Below, piece after piece: positions 23,042 to 34,332 of a DNA stretch of 64,000 bases. Numbering within the stretch: the first letter of the stretch is position 1; every line of letters begins with the position of its first letter. The notes under the pieces were generated by a model. It did no database searches and was not told where the DNA came from. It was given only the letters and a program-made list of their open reading frames with translations. The position numbers and the translations under genes were made by a program. The stretch lies in NCBI GenBank assembly GCA_018292915.2, contig JACVVK020000313.1:262501-326500 (forward strand), given 5' to 3'. The stretch is from Batillaria attramentaria. Its lineage: Eukaryota > Mollusca > Gastropoda > Batillariidae.

Positions 23042-23618
23042 CACGTTTCGTACCACGCACGGCTATCCCACGTCAGTACTTGCCTGTTTTTCGGTTTTGA
23101 CCCAGTATGGGGAAACTGAACAGGCAAGATTAACGGTTCGTTAAGCCTGCTTTTAACTGGGCACAGCGCGCGAAACACACATGTGCACATCAGTCACAGT
23201 CGTTGCGCTCGGTGTGTCGACTAACTGCAAAACTGAACACAGCTGTGCTCGGGTGACAGACTGATTGAAGATGCACTGTCCGCCATGTTTGCGCGCCGAG
23301 TGACGTAGTACAGCCAATCAGAATCTGCTGTGGAAACCACAGTCGCAGTTATGACTATTTGTAATCCAGGTTGCTGTGATGACGCCACAGCGGCGGAAAC
23401 CCCCAAAATCACAACTGTGCCACAACTGTGGACAGCACTGTGGCGCTCTGCAGTGCCCAGTTAAGAGTCGGCTTTAACGGCTTTTACTGCAGCAAACACG
23501 AGTATAATCAAAGTGCAATACTCCCAGTAAGCCAAATTTAAATCCTTGCAGACATGATTAAAAAAAAAAGGAAAAAAGTGAGGCCAGTGGTGCACAACTG
23601 CACACTTGTTTTGTAGGA
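23042..23618 (-). mobile_element. Dispersed element R, copy 2, inserted in the 22.5-24.3 kb tandem array
   Basis: This is reverse-oriented relative to copy 1 and interrupts the array between two units. ATTAA flanks it on both sides (23037-23041 and 23619-23623), a possible 5-bp target duplication. It contains the MITE at 23137-23473. Confidence 0.65.
23137..23473. mobile_element. MITE inserted into element R copy 2
   Basis: CTTTTAACTGGGCAC near the left end pairs with GTGCCCAGTTAAGAG near the right end (23457-23471), with AAGCC/GGCTT beyond. TTAACGG occurs just outside both ends (23130-23136 and 23474-23480) and may be the target duplication. The paralogous R copy at about 20271-20290 runs straight through this point, so it acts as an empty site. 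About 337 bp, non-coding. Confidence 0.65.
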
Positions 23619-24330
23619 ATTAAGCTGTTGGCACTGTAGCTTATGTTAAAAACTTTATAATTATACTGCCCCGAAAACCCGAACAAAAACGATGTATTTT
23701 GCACTTCAGGCGTGTGGCGGCGTCAGCACATTTAATTTGAGTAGTAGTGGTGGTGTTTTTTAGCAGATAGTAGAGCCTGTTTGACACGGTAAGAGCTTTT
23801 TATAGAGATTCCTAAAGGACTTTTGAAACCCGAAAAACGCAAAGATATTCAGTTTTGCGCTTTCGGCGTACGTGTTACGTCAGCCTAATTGAGATCCCTA
23901 TTTTTTGACCAGATGAGGCAGTGTTCCGTATTACGCACATGTGTGCTTCGTTTACGCAGAGATTTCAGAATGTGACGCAGATATTTGAGGCTGCATGTCG
24001 CTGATTTTACAAAATGACCCCGTGAATTCGACAAAGGTGGTCAAAGTGACCCTCAGTTTTGAAAGCTGTAAGGAACACTGTGGAGTCCATCATGGCAAGA
24101 GCTTTTTACCGCATCTGAAACACGATACAGCGATTACGTCTTTTGCGCGTTAGGCGTGTTGCGTCACTGTGCATATTTGAGACTAGTGCTGTTATTGACC
24201 AGATGAAGTCAGCTTACAAGAAATCGTTGCCACAATAGGAGCTTTACACCGCATCTGAAACCGCATAACGACCGCATTTTACTATGATTTTCGCCGCGTT
24301 GGTATTGAACAATTTCATAAATTGACCAAA

Positions 24331-25476
24331 GTTCAGAGCCACTTGTTAGTGGTCGCGACGACCCATCGGGTCATCAACCCTGGTATGCATTGACCAACGT
24401 TTTGATTGAGGAAACAGGTTAATTCGTCGTTGCTGTAGACCGTGAAGTAATGAGGAACCTTTGCTTTTTGCTGCGCACGATTTTGTCCCAGAGATGAACC
24501 GACCATCGTTGTACGGAATATAGTAAAAGGCGTCCTGTAGTTTCACAGTAGTTGGTTAGTGCATTACGTTTTATCGTGTCACTTTTTTCAGTCTATGGGA
24601 TCCACTTAGTGGAAAAGAGCCCATTGTACTCAGCATTACTGTCCCAAAAATAAACTTTATTTATTTTACATTAATTTTAAAATAAATTTTCTAGCACGCT
24701 GTTACGTAAACCTGAAAACAGATATAGAAGGGCCGACAATTTTTCGAGTTGGAATTTAGCTCATCCTAACAGAATCGTGACACAATCTGTTTCATTGACC
24801 TTTATTCCACCCTTGCGGTAACTAAACTAAACTAAACATCCAATCAGATTCTCAACAGCGCAGCCGCGAAATCTTTTACCGTTCTAAACTCGTATCAAAG
24901 TCTCGGGGTATTGCTTTCAGTTTCCCGATTTGGTCAGCACGGTTGAGTTCGCTGCTTTGTAATTGTAATTTTGTGGCAATCCCTTCACTGACGGCGTCAC
25001 AGCCAATCGCGGAAGTGCACTGGACGATGACACTCAAAGGGAAAAAGTCTTTTTCTCAGTGTTGTGTTTCCCCAGCTAAGTTTAGGCCGACGCGAGCGGC
25101 GACTGTCCCGCCGCATGGCTGAAGTCTGGCGGAAGGGAAAAATACATTTTCATCAAAGTAGAAATGCCGCCGGACCTGGTTTCAGGTGTAGAAGGTACAT
25201 GCACATGTCTATGAATATTTCATGCAGTGAAATGCAAGCATAGCGAAACCGTGATGTATTTCTGGCGTTTCCTGTCGTGGTTGCTATTTTTCTCGAGGTA
25301 TAATACCTCTAGAGGTATATACATTTCATAGTGTCGCAACTTCATTTTGTCCCTTCTGTTGCTGACAGTCGGGGTTGGTGTTACGTAATCTTTACACCAG
25401 TTGAGCTCGTTCACTACCGTCTGTTGTTTCATAGTTTCAGTATTGGTCAGAAGGTGAGCGCGAATGGAATGGTGCA
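24331..25476. other. No gene seen
   Basis: AT-richer sequence, no clear repeats, no coding signal. Confidence 0.5.
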
Positions 25477-25660
25477 CTTTGCTTGGCCGCTGTAGGTAGG
25501 TTTAGATTAGTTGGCAATAAGGCGTAAGCGCTACAGACTTGAGAAGCACTTAGGTGTTTTTGGTAGGCACACCGCTGCAGGCAGGTTTATTTAGATCTAA
25601 CGTTAGTTGGTAAAAAGACGTAGGCGTCACAGATTTGATCAAGACTTAGGCCTTTTTATC
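25477..25660. repeat. Two-copy tandem duplication, ~90 bp
   Basis: CCGCTG-AGG-AGGTTTA, AGTTGG-AA-AAG-CGTA and CACAGA-TTGA followed by CTTAGG-TTTTT occur at 25483-25560 and 25571-25658. It lies about 1 kb upstream of the candidate first exon. Confidence 0.65.
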
Positions 25661-25711
25661 ACGGGAAAATATAGATGTGTCAGCGGACCCGGAGAGGTAT
25701 ATAATACATTC

Positions 25712-25772
25712 GTTATTTGAGTCATACAGAAACAGGATATCAGTGGTGATGTGTCGCGCAGAATGATACGTA
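25712..25772. repeat. Direct repeat upstream of the candidate FNDC3 first exon
   Basis: TTTGAGTCATACAGAAACAG, GATAT, TGATGTGTCGCGC and GAATGATAC match 27187-27243. This copy has a 6-bp extra segment. Confidence 0.8.
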
Positions 25773-26397
25773 AGTTCTTGCTTTTATATCACTCGGGGCC
25801 CGGTTCAGTCGCCACATCATTTTATTAGAGGGGTCGGATGGACGGCAACTGCTCTGCGCTTTCGCGTCTGAACAAAAATTTCACACCCTGAATGTTTGCA
25901 GGTCTGTTGGTCGCCCTCGGTATCACTGTCACGCCCCGGAACAGCCGCGAACGAACTGAACAGGAACATGCTGCAGCATTAGTTTAGCGGATCGCTTTGA
26001 TCGTTGCCGGCGTGCACATCTGCACCACTTGCTGCATTTATGCTTGTACTGTTCGTGAGAACCGCTCGACTTCGAAAATTTTATCCTCTTCTTCCCCACC
26101 TCTGCCTCGGAGCTGAAAATAAACCGTAAGACGGTTAAACCGACCACCAGTACCGTTGTAGCTGACAAGGCTGCGTGTAGCTGGCGCGGCGAGGGTGGGG
26201 AGTGTGGGGAGTGTAGCAGGACTTTCTCTGCCCGCCAGCCAGGGCTCGGTGAAGGGAAAGGCAAAATCAACAGCCCTGAGACTACAAGCAGAGAGTTCAT
26301 TCTTGTGACCAGAGGAAAAAGTGTAGTAGTACAAGTAGTGAAGTGTTGTTCTTGTGGTGGAAAGTGCTGTGTCGACTGCCTGACAGACACTCAACGC

Positions 26398-26502
26398 TAA
26401 ATGGCAAGCAGCCAGTGGCAATAGCCAAGATACAACCCCGTGTGTGACTTCTGAATGGCTAGCGGCCAGTGGCTATAGACAAGCCTGTGTGTGACTTCAT
26501 GA
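26398..26502. repeat. Two-copy ~50-bp tandem duplication in the presumed 5' region
   Basis: AATGGC-AGC-GCCAGTGGC-A and CTGTGTGTGACTTC (first copy CCGTGTGTGACTTC) occur twice, 54 bp apart, about 190 bp before the ATG at 26691. No TATA box is obvious nearby. Confidence 0.7.
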
Positions 26503-26690
26503 CTCGTGGACGGACGAGGGGTGAGGAGTTTACGACCCGAAAGAAACACGTGAAGATAGCAACGCAATTATTACCAGGAGGAAGGAGGAGGTTCAGGTGA
26601 ACACCCACCCACTCACCACCAGTTCGCTACTTCTGAGTACTTGGCAGCGGTTGTGGTAGCAGTGACTGGTGGAGTCGCAGCTGTCGCTTG

Positions 26691-26805
26691 ATGAAGGGGA
26701 GCGAGAGTTACCCGGGGGTCGGCACGCCGGTATACGCGCCACCACCAGTGGCCAAAGTCATGTGCAGCCTGTGCATTGAGGAGTACTCGGGCTATGCGTA
26801 CCCAG
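26691..26805 (+). CDS. Candidate first coding exon, alternative N-terminus of an FNDC3-like gene
   Basis: The sequence shows an ATG at 26691 opening 38 codons plus one base, ending at a strong donor (CCAG followed by GTAAGT, intron from 26806). An in-frame TGA at 26634-26636 with no ATG between it and 26691 supports this start. The peptide is short, Pro/Gly/Tyr-rich, and contains one CxxC pair (CSLC, about residues 25-28). The exon ends in phase 1. The exon at 54999 needs exactly one incoming base, so joining rebuilds a Gly codon and gives a run ending YAYPG followed by PATVRM. Vertebrate FNDC3A/B proteins have a Gly-Pro-Ala at the equivalent position, after a longer N-terminus that I do not find here. 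Inference: this is an alternative-promoter or lineage-specific first exon. It could instead belong to another gene or be chance. No signal peptide is visible. Direct repeats lie about 1 kb upstream and 0.4 kb downstream. Confidence 0.5.
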
Positions 26806-27186
26806 GTAAGTGCATCTGTTGCTCAGTGACTTAGGCGTAGCTTTTAACTCCAGGTTAATTAATTAGTGACCCCCTTGGAAGACGGCGACCAACCCTCGGT
26901 CGTCCAGGTTTGTGGATGTCGTATTCAGCTTACTCAGCCGTTTTGCACTGGCGCAGAACCAGACTCAAATTTATTTGCTGTCGGACTGGATTTCCTTGTT
27001 CCACTGACAAGACACAATATTGAATAGTGGTGAGAAATGGACAAAGAAGTAGTCATACTGGGAGCCAACAGTGAGTGCACACAGACAGTATACCTATGCT
27101 GAATACTGGCTCTAATAATAATATATATATATACGTGTCATGCAAGGTCCTTGAACTGCCTGGGCCTATGAACTGTGATGGTGTTT

Positions 27187-27243
27187 ATTTTGAGTCATAC
27201 AGAAACAGGATATGATGATGTGTCGCGCGGAATGATACATACG
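27187..27243. repeat. Direct repeat downstream of the candidate FNDC3 first exon
   Basis: Partner of 25712-25772, about 1.5 kb away. The pair brackets the exon. Confidence 0.8.
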
Positions 27244-28052
27244 CTTGTTAATTGATTATTGATCGTAACTTTCATGCATGAAAACGTGAGTAAGGAGTGC
27301 ATGCTTACATAGATGCTCCACACCACTCCAACACTGTCGACCTGTCGGTTCGTCTTAACGGAACAATGTTCAGCTCAGTGGACTGTTCAGTAAGGGTTGC
27401 CGTCCTCCCCCTCCCTCCCCCACTATGACATACCGTAACCATTAATTTTGGGCCGTCTTCAGTCACTGTTGTGACTGTAGGGACATAAATTAAACTGAAA
27501 ACTACCCTAACCCCAACTTGTTTGGTGCGTAAGTTAGGTCTGTACTCTGTTGGCTTTCGAGGCCGACTTTTCATAGACAGATTCCTCCGCGTAAGCCAGA
27601 GAGGTCCAAAGTTCAGCGCAGCGCTGATCTACAGAATGAGATTGGCCTGAAACAAAAATCGGCGGCTGGCGTGTCTTGTACGCACCAAGACCGATGCAGC
27701 ATTCTTTACACGCCAAAGCCTTCACCGTTGTTTTTACCTGTGGTCCTATCGTCAGTGTGGGATGCGTTGTTGCAAATGCAAGTGTAACGCTTAGTGTTTA
27801 GTAACGGGCCTCCACGGGGTCGACTGACTTGAGACGGATGTAGAGAAACAGTGTTTTTTTTTGTTTTTTTTTTTTTTGGGGGGGGGGGGCCTCCCCCTGG
27901 CACCTGCTGGCAGTTGTCCAAAAGTGTCAAAAGTTCCATCTGAAATAATGTCCGCCCTTTGCCGAGCTGAGGCGGGAACACACTGACGGAGGAGAGATGC
28001 AGAGGCATGCCTTGAATCCTCGGCGCTGTCCCTTCCTAACACACACAAAATG

Positions 28053-28100
<48 letters not shown>

Positions 28101-29049
28101 CTCCAGTCGCTCCCTTGCTCTTCTACAATACTGTTCGACCAAAGAGATTACCCGAGACTGAAACTTTCAGACCTGTTTCCAACTGAATATTTTCAACACT
28201 GTTCATAGCCCGATGCTGTTTCTGAGAGAATCACACAGCGTATGGAAGGAAGGTAAATGCCGTCCGAACTCTTTGGTTCGACTTCTTCCGGGGCAGCATC
28301 AGCTGGCAAAGAGGGTGACTGTCAGGACGACGAGTTCGATTCGCAGCCTCGGGCTGAGTCGAAGTTTTCGTCGACAGTGTCTGATAGGACCCTTACGGTA
28401 GCAGAGAAGGTGACCCCCTCCCGGCTGAAGGTTCCGCCAAACTGACAACTAACGTACTGGTTTAATTAAAATCTCTGTGTTCGTAACGCCGCTGGGATGG
28501 GAAACTGCTTTTTCCCGAAGCTCCAAGGCTGTTTGTCAGATAGAAGGTTGTTTCATTTGGCCATCGCCACCGTTTTCGTGACTTTGTGGCTTCTAATATT
28601 AGAGAAATACGATTTTCTTTGAGCCTACGGTCCATTCCTGAACAGACTGGGAGTCGACAAATCTTCTAAAAATAGCCACCAATCAGCGCCGTCTAGCTGG
28701 TCCTCAGTCCGCAACCAAATAACGTCGTCTGCTCAGTACGAGGTACACTTCTAGAACAACGTATACGCCGACCAGAGTCACCACATGCGTTTCAGATGCT
28801 ATTCCGTGGCCCAAGGGACTGATTCTGATGCACAAATTAAGCGCATTCATTGAAAAGGTTTCCGCACGCTGTTGCACGCCTGCCATACATAATGGTACTT
28901 CAGGCCTGCGCGTACCCAGTGAGTTCGATCTTATCATCCAGGTGAGACTGATAACGACTTGGAACGTACGTAGCTGTAGTGCTAGAGCTTTCATTTCTAA
29001 GCACTGGTCCCTCAGTGCAGGAATACGTGTCTCAGTGGCTACAGGACAC
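27244..29049. other. Intronic sequence, no exon supported
   Basis: A T-run/G-run junction at 27855-27889 and (CA)n at 28051. A 62-codon frame at 28257-28445 has protein-like composition but no recognised family and no start or splice support. Confidence 0.45.
28051..28098. repeat. (CA)n microsatellite
   Basis: A pure CA run, about 23 units. A T-run/G-run junction lies 160 bp upstream at 27855-27889. Confidence 0.95.
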
Positions 29050-29490
29050 TAATAGCTTCCGGGTCATATAGTAACGACTACGCTAAATATAGTACAACAT
29101 TTTTGCCCCTTTTTAAATTTGTGTGCAGAGTAAAAAAAAAAAGGGCAATCTGGGGCTTTTTGTTGGCTGTGTAAATACGTTTCATGCCAGGTAATAGTAA
29201 AATTAGGAAAAAAATGAGCATGGGTTGTGGACTATTTGTATTCATGCGCGGCTGGCACAAGAACCAGCAGACGACAGAGGAATGAGGGGGTATGTGGTCG
29301 CTGCTTAACATTGCACAAAAAGCGGAATATTGGAATTAGTTGAAATTTACTCTACACATGTATCTTTGGCTGCCGGATGTTTGTGATTTGTTGTGTGAAT
29401 TTTAAAGCAGTTCTACTAGGGTGTCATATGCAACGGTTATATTTAACAGGAATATATAGCGTTTTCGTCGAAAATTGCATAGATCTGTGT
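29050..29490. repeat. Dispersed element U, copy 1
   Basis: About 440 bp that recur at 62728-63175 in the same orientation. Anchors are TTCCGGGTCAT, CATGCCAGGTAATAGTAAAA, TTTGTATTCATGCGCGGCTG, ATGAGGGGGTATGTGGTCGC and AGGAATATATAGCGTTTTC. No ORF. An internal stem-loop (29102-29150) is inverted relative to copy 2. Confidence 0.85.
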
Positions 29491-29766
29491 TCTGTAGCCA
29501 ATCCGACCCTCTTCCGAACTACAGCAGGCGTCTGATCTCACCTATGGCGAGGTCGATCGGGGGGATTACCCTCGGCTGTGAGGCCGGATCTGATTGTGGG
29601 TGTAGATAAATCTATACTCATTGCGTGTTAGTGACTCTAGATCCGGGTTGCAGCCGTTGTGCAGTATATGTGTGCAGTGTGTGTGTGTGCACCAAAAGGT
29701 AACGCACGGTAATGGATGGGCATGTCAGGTTTCAGATGATGGGCTTGTGCATTGGCTGAGTCACTG

Positions 29767-29820
<54 letters not shown>

Positions 29821-30609
29821 GGTCGGTGTGTGCATGGCGTTAAAAATTTAGGTGCAGGTTGTACAGTTTACTGCTCTCTCTCTGTGTGTGTGTGTGTGCA
29901 GGCAATGCACGGCGTTTACAACAAGGTGCAGGTCGACAACAAATTAATTGCCTTTTGAAATTGCAGCTGCACCCTCTAGATTGTGTGGGTTGGGAGAGGG
30001 AGACATGTTTATGTCTTCGGTGGCGCCTTCCTCTTGTCTTTATTTCTTCCTTTCGTCCCCCCCCCCTCCCCCACCAAACTCTGTACACCCACCCCACCCC
30101 ACCCCATCCCTTCCCCATCCTGTATTTCCTCCCTTTACTGAGTGCTTTGTGCTCCCCAAATTACCGTCGCCTGCCGGTGATTTACATTCCTGACCATTGA
30201 AAATTCATACGTGACTTTTTTCCTCCTGAACTCGCGGCCTTTCGCTTCAACTTTCAATTTGGCCTTCGCTGACAGCCCCAGAAATGTCAGCCTCGCGCCT
30301 CAGGGGAGGAAAAAAAAACCCAAAAAACAACCTGTTGACACAGCCATGTTCCTCAACACCTTGGAGATCTGCTGACCTTGTTGTTGAAGAGGTTGGGAAT
30401 TCGCTGTAATTTTTGTTTTTTGCCACAACTCTTTGCCGGCTCCAGTGGTGTTCCTCCCTGGTAATGGGTGGAATCCACGGAGGGCTCGGAAGTTGGGGCA
30501 GTTTGTATTATGCATGATGATGGAGATGAGGAGGATGGTAAGATGATGCTATGGAGGTCCGTGTGGTTTGGGACTGCGGGACAGGGCCGCATCCCACGCT
30601 TCCTGTCAT
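29491..30609. other. No exon seen
   Basis: TG arrays and C/A-rich pyrimidine tracts at 30056-30120. Nothing else. Confidence 0.5.
29769..29819. repeat. (TG)n microsatellite
   Basis: A TG run, about 25 units. A shorter one is at 29883-29899. Confidence 0.95.
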
Positions 30610-30945
30610 AAGTATCCCGGCATTAACCAGGCCCGGGAACTACGGCACCTGCGGTGCCGGCCGTGTAATCATCCACATCATAAGACGTGTCATACCAAGG
30701 GAAGCACCCGTGAAGTGGGTGAATCTCGGCTGTGTGGCAACAGCCTCACCATTGGGCCCATAGCACACCCGCTCTGGGTAGGAGCCGACCTAGGTAGGAA
30801 AAATCCCGCTTGCCTCGGCTGGGACTCGAAACCGGGTCTCCCGGTCCATAGTACGAAGTTTCTTCGTTGTAATTCTTGTAGAGCTTGTTCACCAGGGATA
30901 GGCGCCCTATAAATGCAGTTAATATAATTATATAATTAATATAAT
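30610..30945 (+). mobile_element. SINE-like repeat with GGCGCCCTATAAAT tail
   Basis: The 3' end GGCGCCCTATAAATGCAG followed by AT-rich repeats matches the tail style of family 2 (AAGCGCCTATACAATTATT). The upstream body (GGGACTCGAAACCGGGTCTC) contains a B-box-like motif on the opposite strand. Family assignment is uncertain. Confidence 0.4.
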
Positions 30946-31032
30946 TGCGGCAGTCTGCAGCTGAATTAACTTGAACTTGGCTAACTCAGATCAGTCCACC
31001 ACGCAGTCGCCAGGATTCACACCCACCGTCAT

Positions 31033-31408
31033 CTGGACAAAAGACGTAATAGGCTGTCAGATTCACGTGGCGGATAGGGCTTTCTTCTCGATGGCAGTAG
31101 ATGTAGACCGGCTGCAGTGTAAGTTTCCTGAACTGAATAATTTTCGTCTACGCTGCCACTATACCAGAAATGCGGACTTCAACACGCATCCACCTCGTGT
31201 GGACAAAGGGCATAAGCGTCCGTCAGATTCATGATGCTTAGCTCCTGCTTTGTAGATGGCTGTGGTTAGAATTACACAGTGCTTGTCCCTGCTGCCGACA
31301 TAAATGCAGAATGCACATTGTGTGCCGTCATTGGACAAAAGGCGTAAGCGTCATTGAAATCCATGGCGGATGAGGCCCCTCTTCCAGTCGAAGGTAGACA
31401 CAGGCTGT
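31033..31408. repeat. Three-copy decayed repeat around a GGACAAAAGGCGTAAGCGTC core
   Basis: Copies start near 31033, 31198 and 31329 with TGGACAAAAGACGTAA-like cores. Each is followed by TCAGATTC-TGGCGGAT and a TAGACNGGCTG-like block. Similar words occur at 25530-25640 and 52985. Confidence 0.55.
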
Positions 31409-32289
31409 GGAATTTACCACACGTCACGGCACAAGGACGATCTTTCCTAAGTTGCCAGTATTTCCCTGCTGTATCAGTAGCCAGGCTGGCTGTATTATTA
31501 TGGTCTGCATGACGAGACTATTTACTGCTTCTAACGTTCGGCATGTTCTCCCCCTCCAGGTTCTGACAGCTTTACAGCGGCTCATTTGCACAGCGGCTTC
31601 CGACTTACAGCCTCCAGCAAGTGTTGGGCGTATCCTGGGGGGAGGGGTCAGGGGAAGGGGGGGGGGTCTGTCAAGCTTTTGATTAATGTGACCACAAGAA
31701 CGCTGCTCGGTGGCCCTGGCCCTGAAGAGACTGGCGGTTGCGCTGTGCGATGCGAAAGTGCAGCTGGCCAGATGCGCAAGCGGTCCTTGTACTCAAGGTT
31801 GCGTCTTCTTGCCAGCGTGCGTTCGTTCAGCCCCGGGTGAAGGTATGGAAGAAGAGGCGAGCCTTTGTTCAGGGTGATGGCTGGCTTGATGGCTTTTCCA
31901 TTCACCGAAGGGGCTTTACAGTTCAGCTAACATGCAGACACTGAAGGTCGAGCGTCAGTCAAGTCTCTTTGTGTTGTTGGCCGTGGTTGCTGCTGTAGCG
32001 GTTGAAGCTGTGCTAGGTTGTACAGGTTGTCGGAAGGTTGTTGTCCCCTCTGTATGATGGCCATAAACCGACGCGCCGCTTGGCTTGTTTTTACTTTCTT
32101 ATGACTGACGTTCTTTTATTGCTGATGTATCTTTATTGCATGGTTTCTCTTTCTTCCGTTTTGCAGATAGACATTTAGCCCGTTTATCCCTGCACAGCCG
32201 CGAACTCAGTGCTGGCATGATTGTTGTCAAGTGTACAGTTCAGCCCGAAAGTTCACGTACTCTCTGGTGCACCTACAGCACGGGTTAGG
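31409..32289. other. No exon seen
   Basis: G-rich run at 31637-31668. Several overlapping short frames but no family recognised. Confidence 0.5.
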
Positions 32290-32556
32290 GAATAATATTA
32301 GTAATAATAATAATAATTGTATAGGCGCTTATTTCATGAATCGGCTGAAAGCGCCGCGAACTGAACCCAACACGCACGCTCACGTGAATCATACGCATTC
32401 TCTCACCCACTGGACATAAACACATGGTGCGAAGTGTCAGCTCAGCTATTGAAATTTCGGAATGTAGAATTGCATTTATTTTTCCATTTCCAAAGCAGAG
32501 CAGGGGGGGGGGGGGGGCGGAGTACCCGGAGAGAACCACCGACGATCGGCCCGATT
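32290..32556 (-). mobile_element. SINE family 2, lacking the tRNA head
   Basis: The minus strand reads CGGGCCGATCGTCGGTGG, then GAGAGAATGCGTATGATTCA, GTGTTGGGTTCAGTTCGCGG and AAGCGCCTATACAATTATTA with an (ATT)n tail. The tail shows the true 3' end of the family. A G16 run at about 32501 interrupts the body. Confidence 0.8.
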
Positions 32557-34164
32557 GCACGCAGGATACCGCAGGTTTGAGGTAGATTTTTTGCGCTGAA
32601 GCTTGTACTGTCCCCGCAACAGATACGAGTTCAGTAAGACCGCGTGTTCCTTCGGATGGTTTGTGCGTGGTCGTAGGAGATGATAAGTCGCTGTATTTGC
32701 TGTGTACGCGCTTTGTAAGTTTGATTTACATGGTTCTAAATCTAATTGTAATTTGTTTTCTACGCTTTTTGTGTAATCTGGAGTTCGATAAATTAGCATG
32801 AAGGTGCAGCGTCTCCTGCATGTCTTTGGTTTATACTGCCCCGTAGACCAGTTTGCACCAGTTTTCCAACGTTACATTTTGTTTGTTTGTTTTTGAAATA
32901 GTGCAGGCACACTCAGCCGCGAATTAGTCTGTGTGGCTTGCGCGGCTTTAAACCCTTGTACCCCAGTACGCCGTTCTAGGGATAAGCATGTTCGCGACAG
33001 GAGTGAGTAGTTTTTCTTTGTGGAAAGCGCCTGGTCGTCGAAGTTAAAGGCGCTTCTTTCAACACAGTTATCTTGGCTTATCTTACCACTTCGACCACGT
33101 GCACAGTCACAGCCTCTCACAGACTGGCACCGCGCAGACAAGCCGAAAAGCACAGCGTCTGTCACAGTCTTGCCGGCACGGCGACTAGAATCGCTTCGGG
33201 CCGTTAGAGTTCTCGTTCGCACGGCCAGCAGACTCTAGAGCATTGCAGTCAGAGCTGTACTTAGCGAAGGCTGTTCGGAGCGCACTGTTCCTAAATAAAC
33301 GGTCCTCTTTGAATGATCTGCGTCTTGGTGCCAGTGTTGACGGGTCCGTGGTCCCTAGTGTTCATTGTGTTCGCGAAGCTGCTACTGTGCGGTCGCTTTT
33401 CGGAAACACTTGCTGTCTTTATATGTCTTCACTTCGTTTGAGCACCAACAGTGTCTTTTTTTGTTCAGCGAGTAGCGGGACGAGTTTCTTCAGAACATCA
33501 CTTCAAAGGGTCCAAGGCATTTCCCCAGCACTCACTGACCAACTGCTATGTATACCGGACACGCCGACAGTGGCAGTGTTTTTCTGCCGCGGCCCCCAAC
33601 AATAAAGGTTTATCTGATTTGCAGATTAATACCCTCGCCAGAAGTACTGCCAAGCTGTGCCATTCACCGATATCACGATTGACAAGACAAAGAGATACTG
33701 TTCAGTGAAAGTCACGCACCCGCATCTCTCCCGCCCCCCCCCCCTTTCTCCCCACCTTCTTACCCTGCAGTCTAGCGCACCGGTCTGACCTTTTGGCCTG
33801 GCCACGCGTGGGGTCAATTGCATATTTTCCAGACGAGTGTCGAGATTAATGCAGTCAGCGGTACCTCTGTCGTGTTGATAGCAGGGCATTATGGGTGTAA
33901 TAACGGTCACAGATCCCGGTATGACTGTAACCTTTAAAACCCCCTTTTCCCTCCCTACCCTCCTTCACCTCCCTTCCTCCCACCTCTCTCTTCCTCAGTT
34001 TCGTTCGAAGTTTAGTAACGGGAATTGACAATAAAATTATGGTGGCACTCGTAAAAAAAAAAAAAAAAGAAGAAGAAGAAAAAAAAAAGGAACCGTTGTA
34101 AAAGAAAGAATCGTTGTCATTGTCATTGCCGTTGTCTTTGCCGGTACTTGTCCAAATTCAGATA
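32557..34164. other. No exon seen
   Basis: C-rich pyrimidine tracts at 33730-33760 and an A16 run with GAA repeats at 34053-34090. Nothing else supported. Confidence 0.5.
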
Positions 34165-34332
34165 AGCGCGTCGTCCATGCTAGCCGGTAGAGCGTTATAC
34201 GTTCAATGCACGTGTTCTGAGTTCGAATCGAGTCCCGATTGGAAACCTGAAATTCGTACCTCGGCTGTTTCGGAGTTGCCTCCTCTTTTGACGTCACTCG
34301 TGTGTCGTGGTAAATGACGTTAGACCCACAGA
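34165..34332 (+). mobile_element. Diverged SINE related to family 1
   Basis: A-box-like GCCGGTAGAGCGTTATACG, B-box TGAGTTCGAATCGAG, then GTCACTCGTGTGTCGTGGTA and GACGTTAGACCCACAGACA keep the family order with many substitutions. Confidence 0.65.

Larger units (their letters stand above)
22487..24330. repeat. Tandem array, ~8 units of 120-155 bp
   Basis: Units begin near 22487, 22619, 22746, 22919, 23624, 23780, 24088 and 24215. They share GGCACGGTAAGAGCTTTT, ACCGCATCTGAAACCCGAA, a TTTGCGCTTTCGGCGTGT-like block, GTTGCGTCAGCATATT and TTTGACCAGA-GGAGT. Units are diverged, so the array is old. Element R interrupts it at 23042-23618, and about 160 bp of unrelated sequence lies at 23926-24087. No coding potential. 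Confidence 0.75.

Noticed and set aside
25929..26390. 153-codon minus-strand frame upstream of the FNDC3 candidate exon
   Set aside because: Overlaps another open frame in the same region, has low-complexity Ser/Pro composition and no homology.
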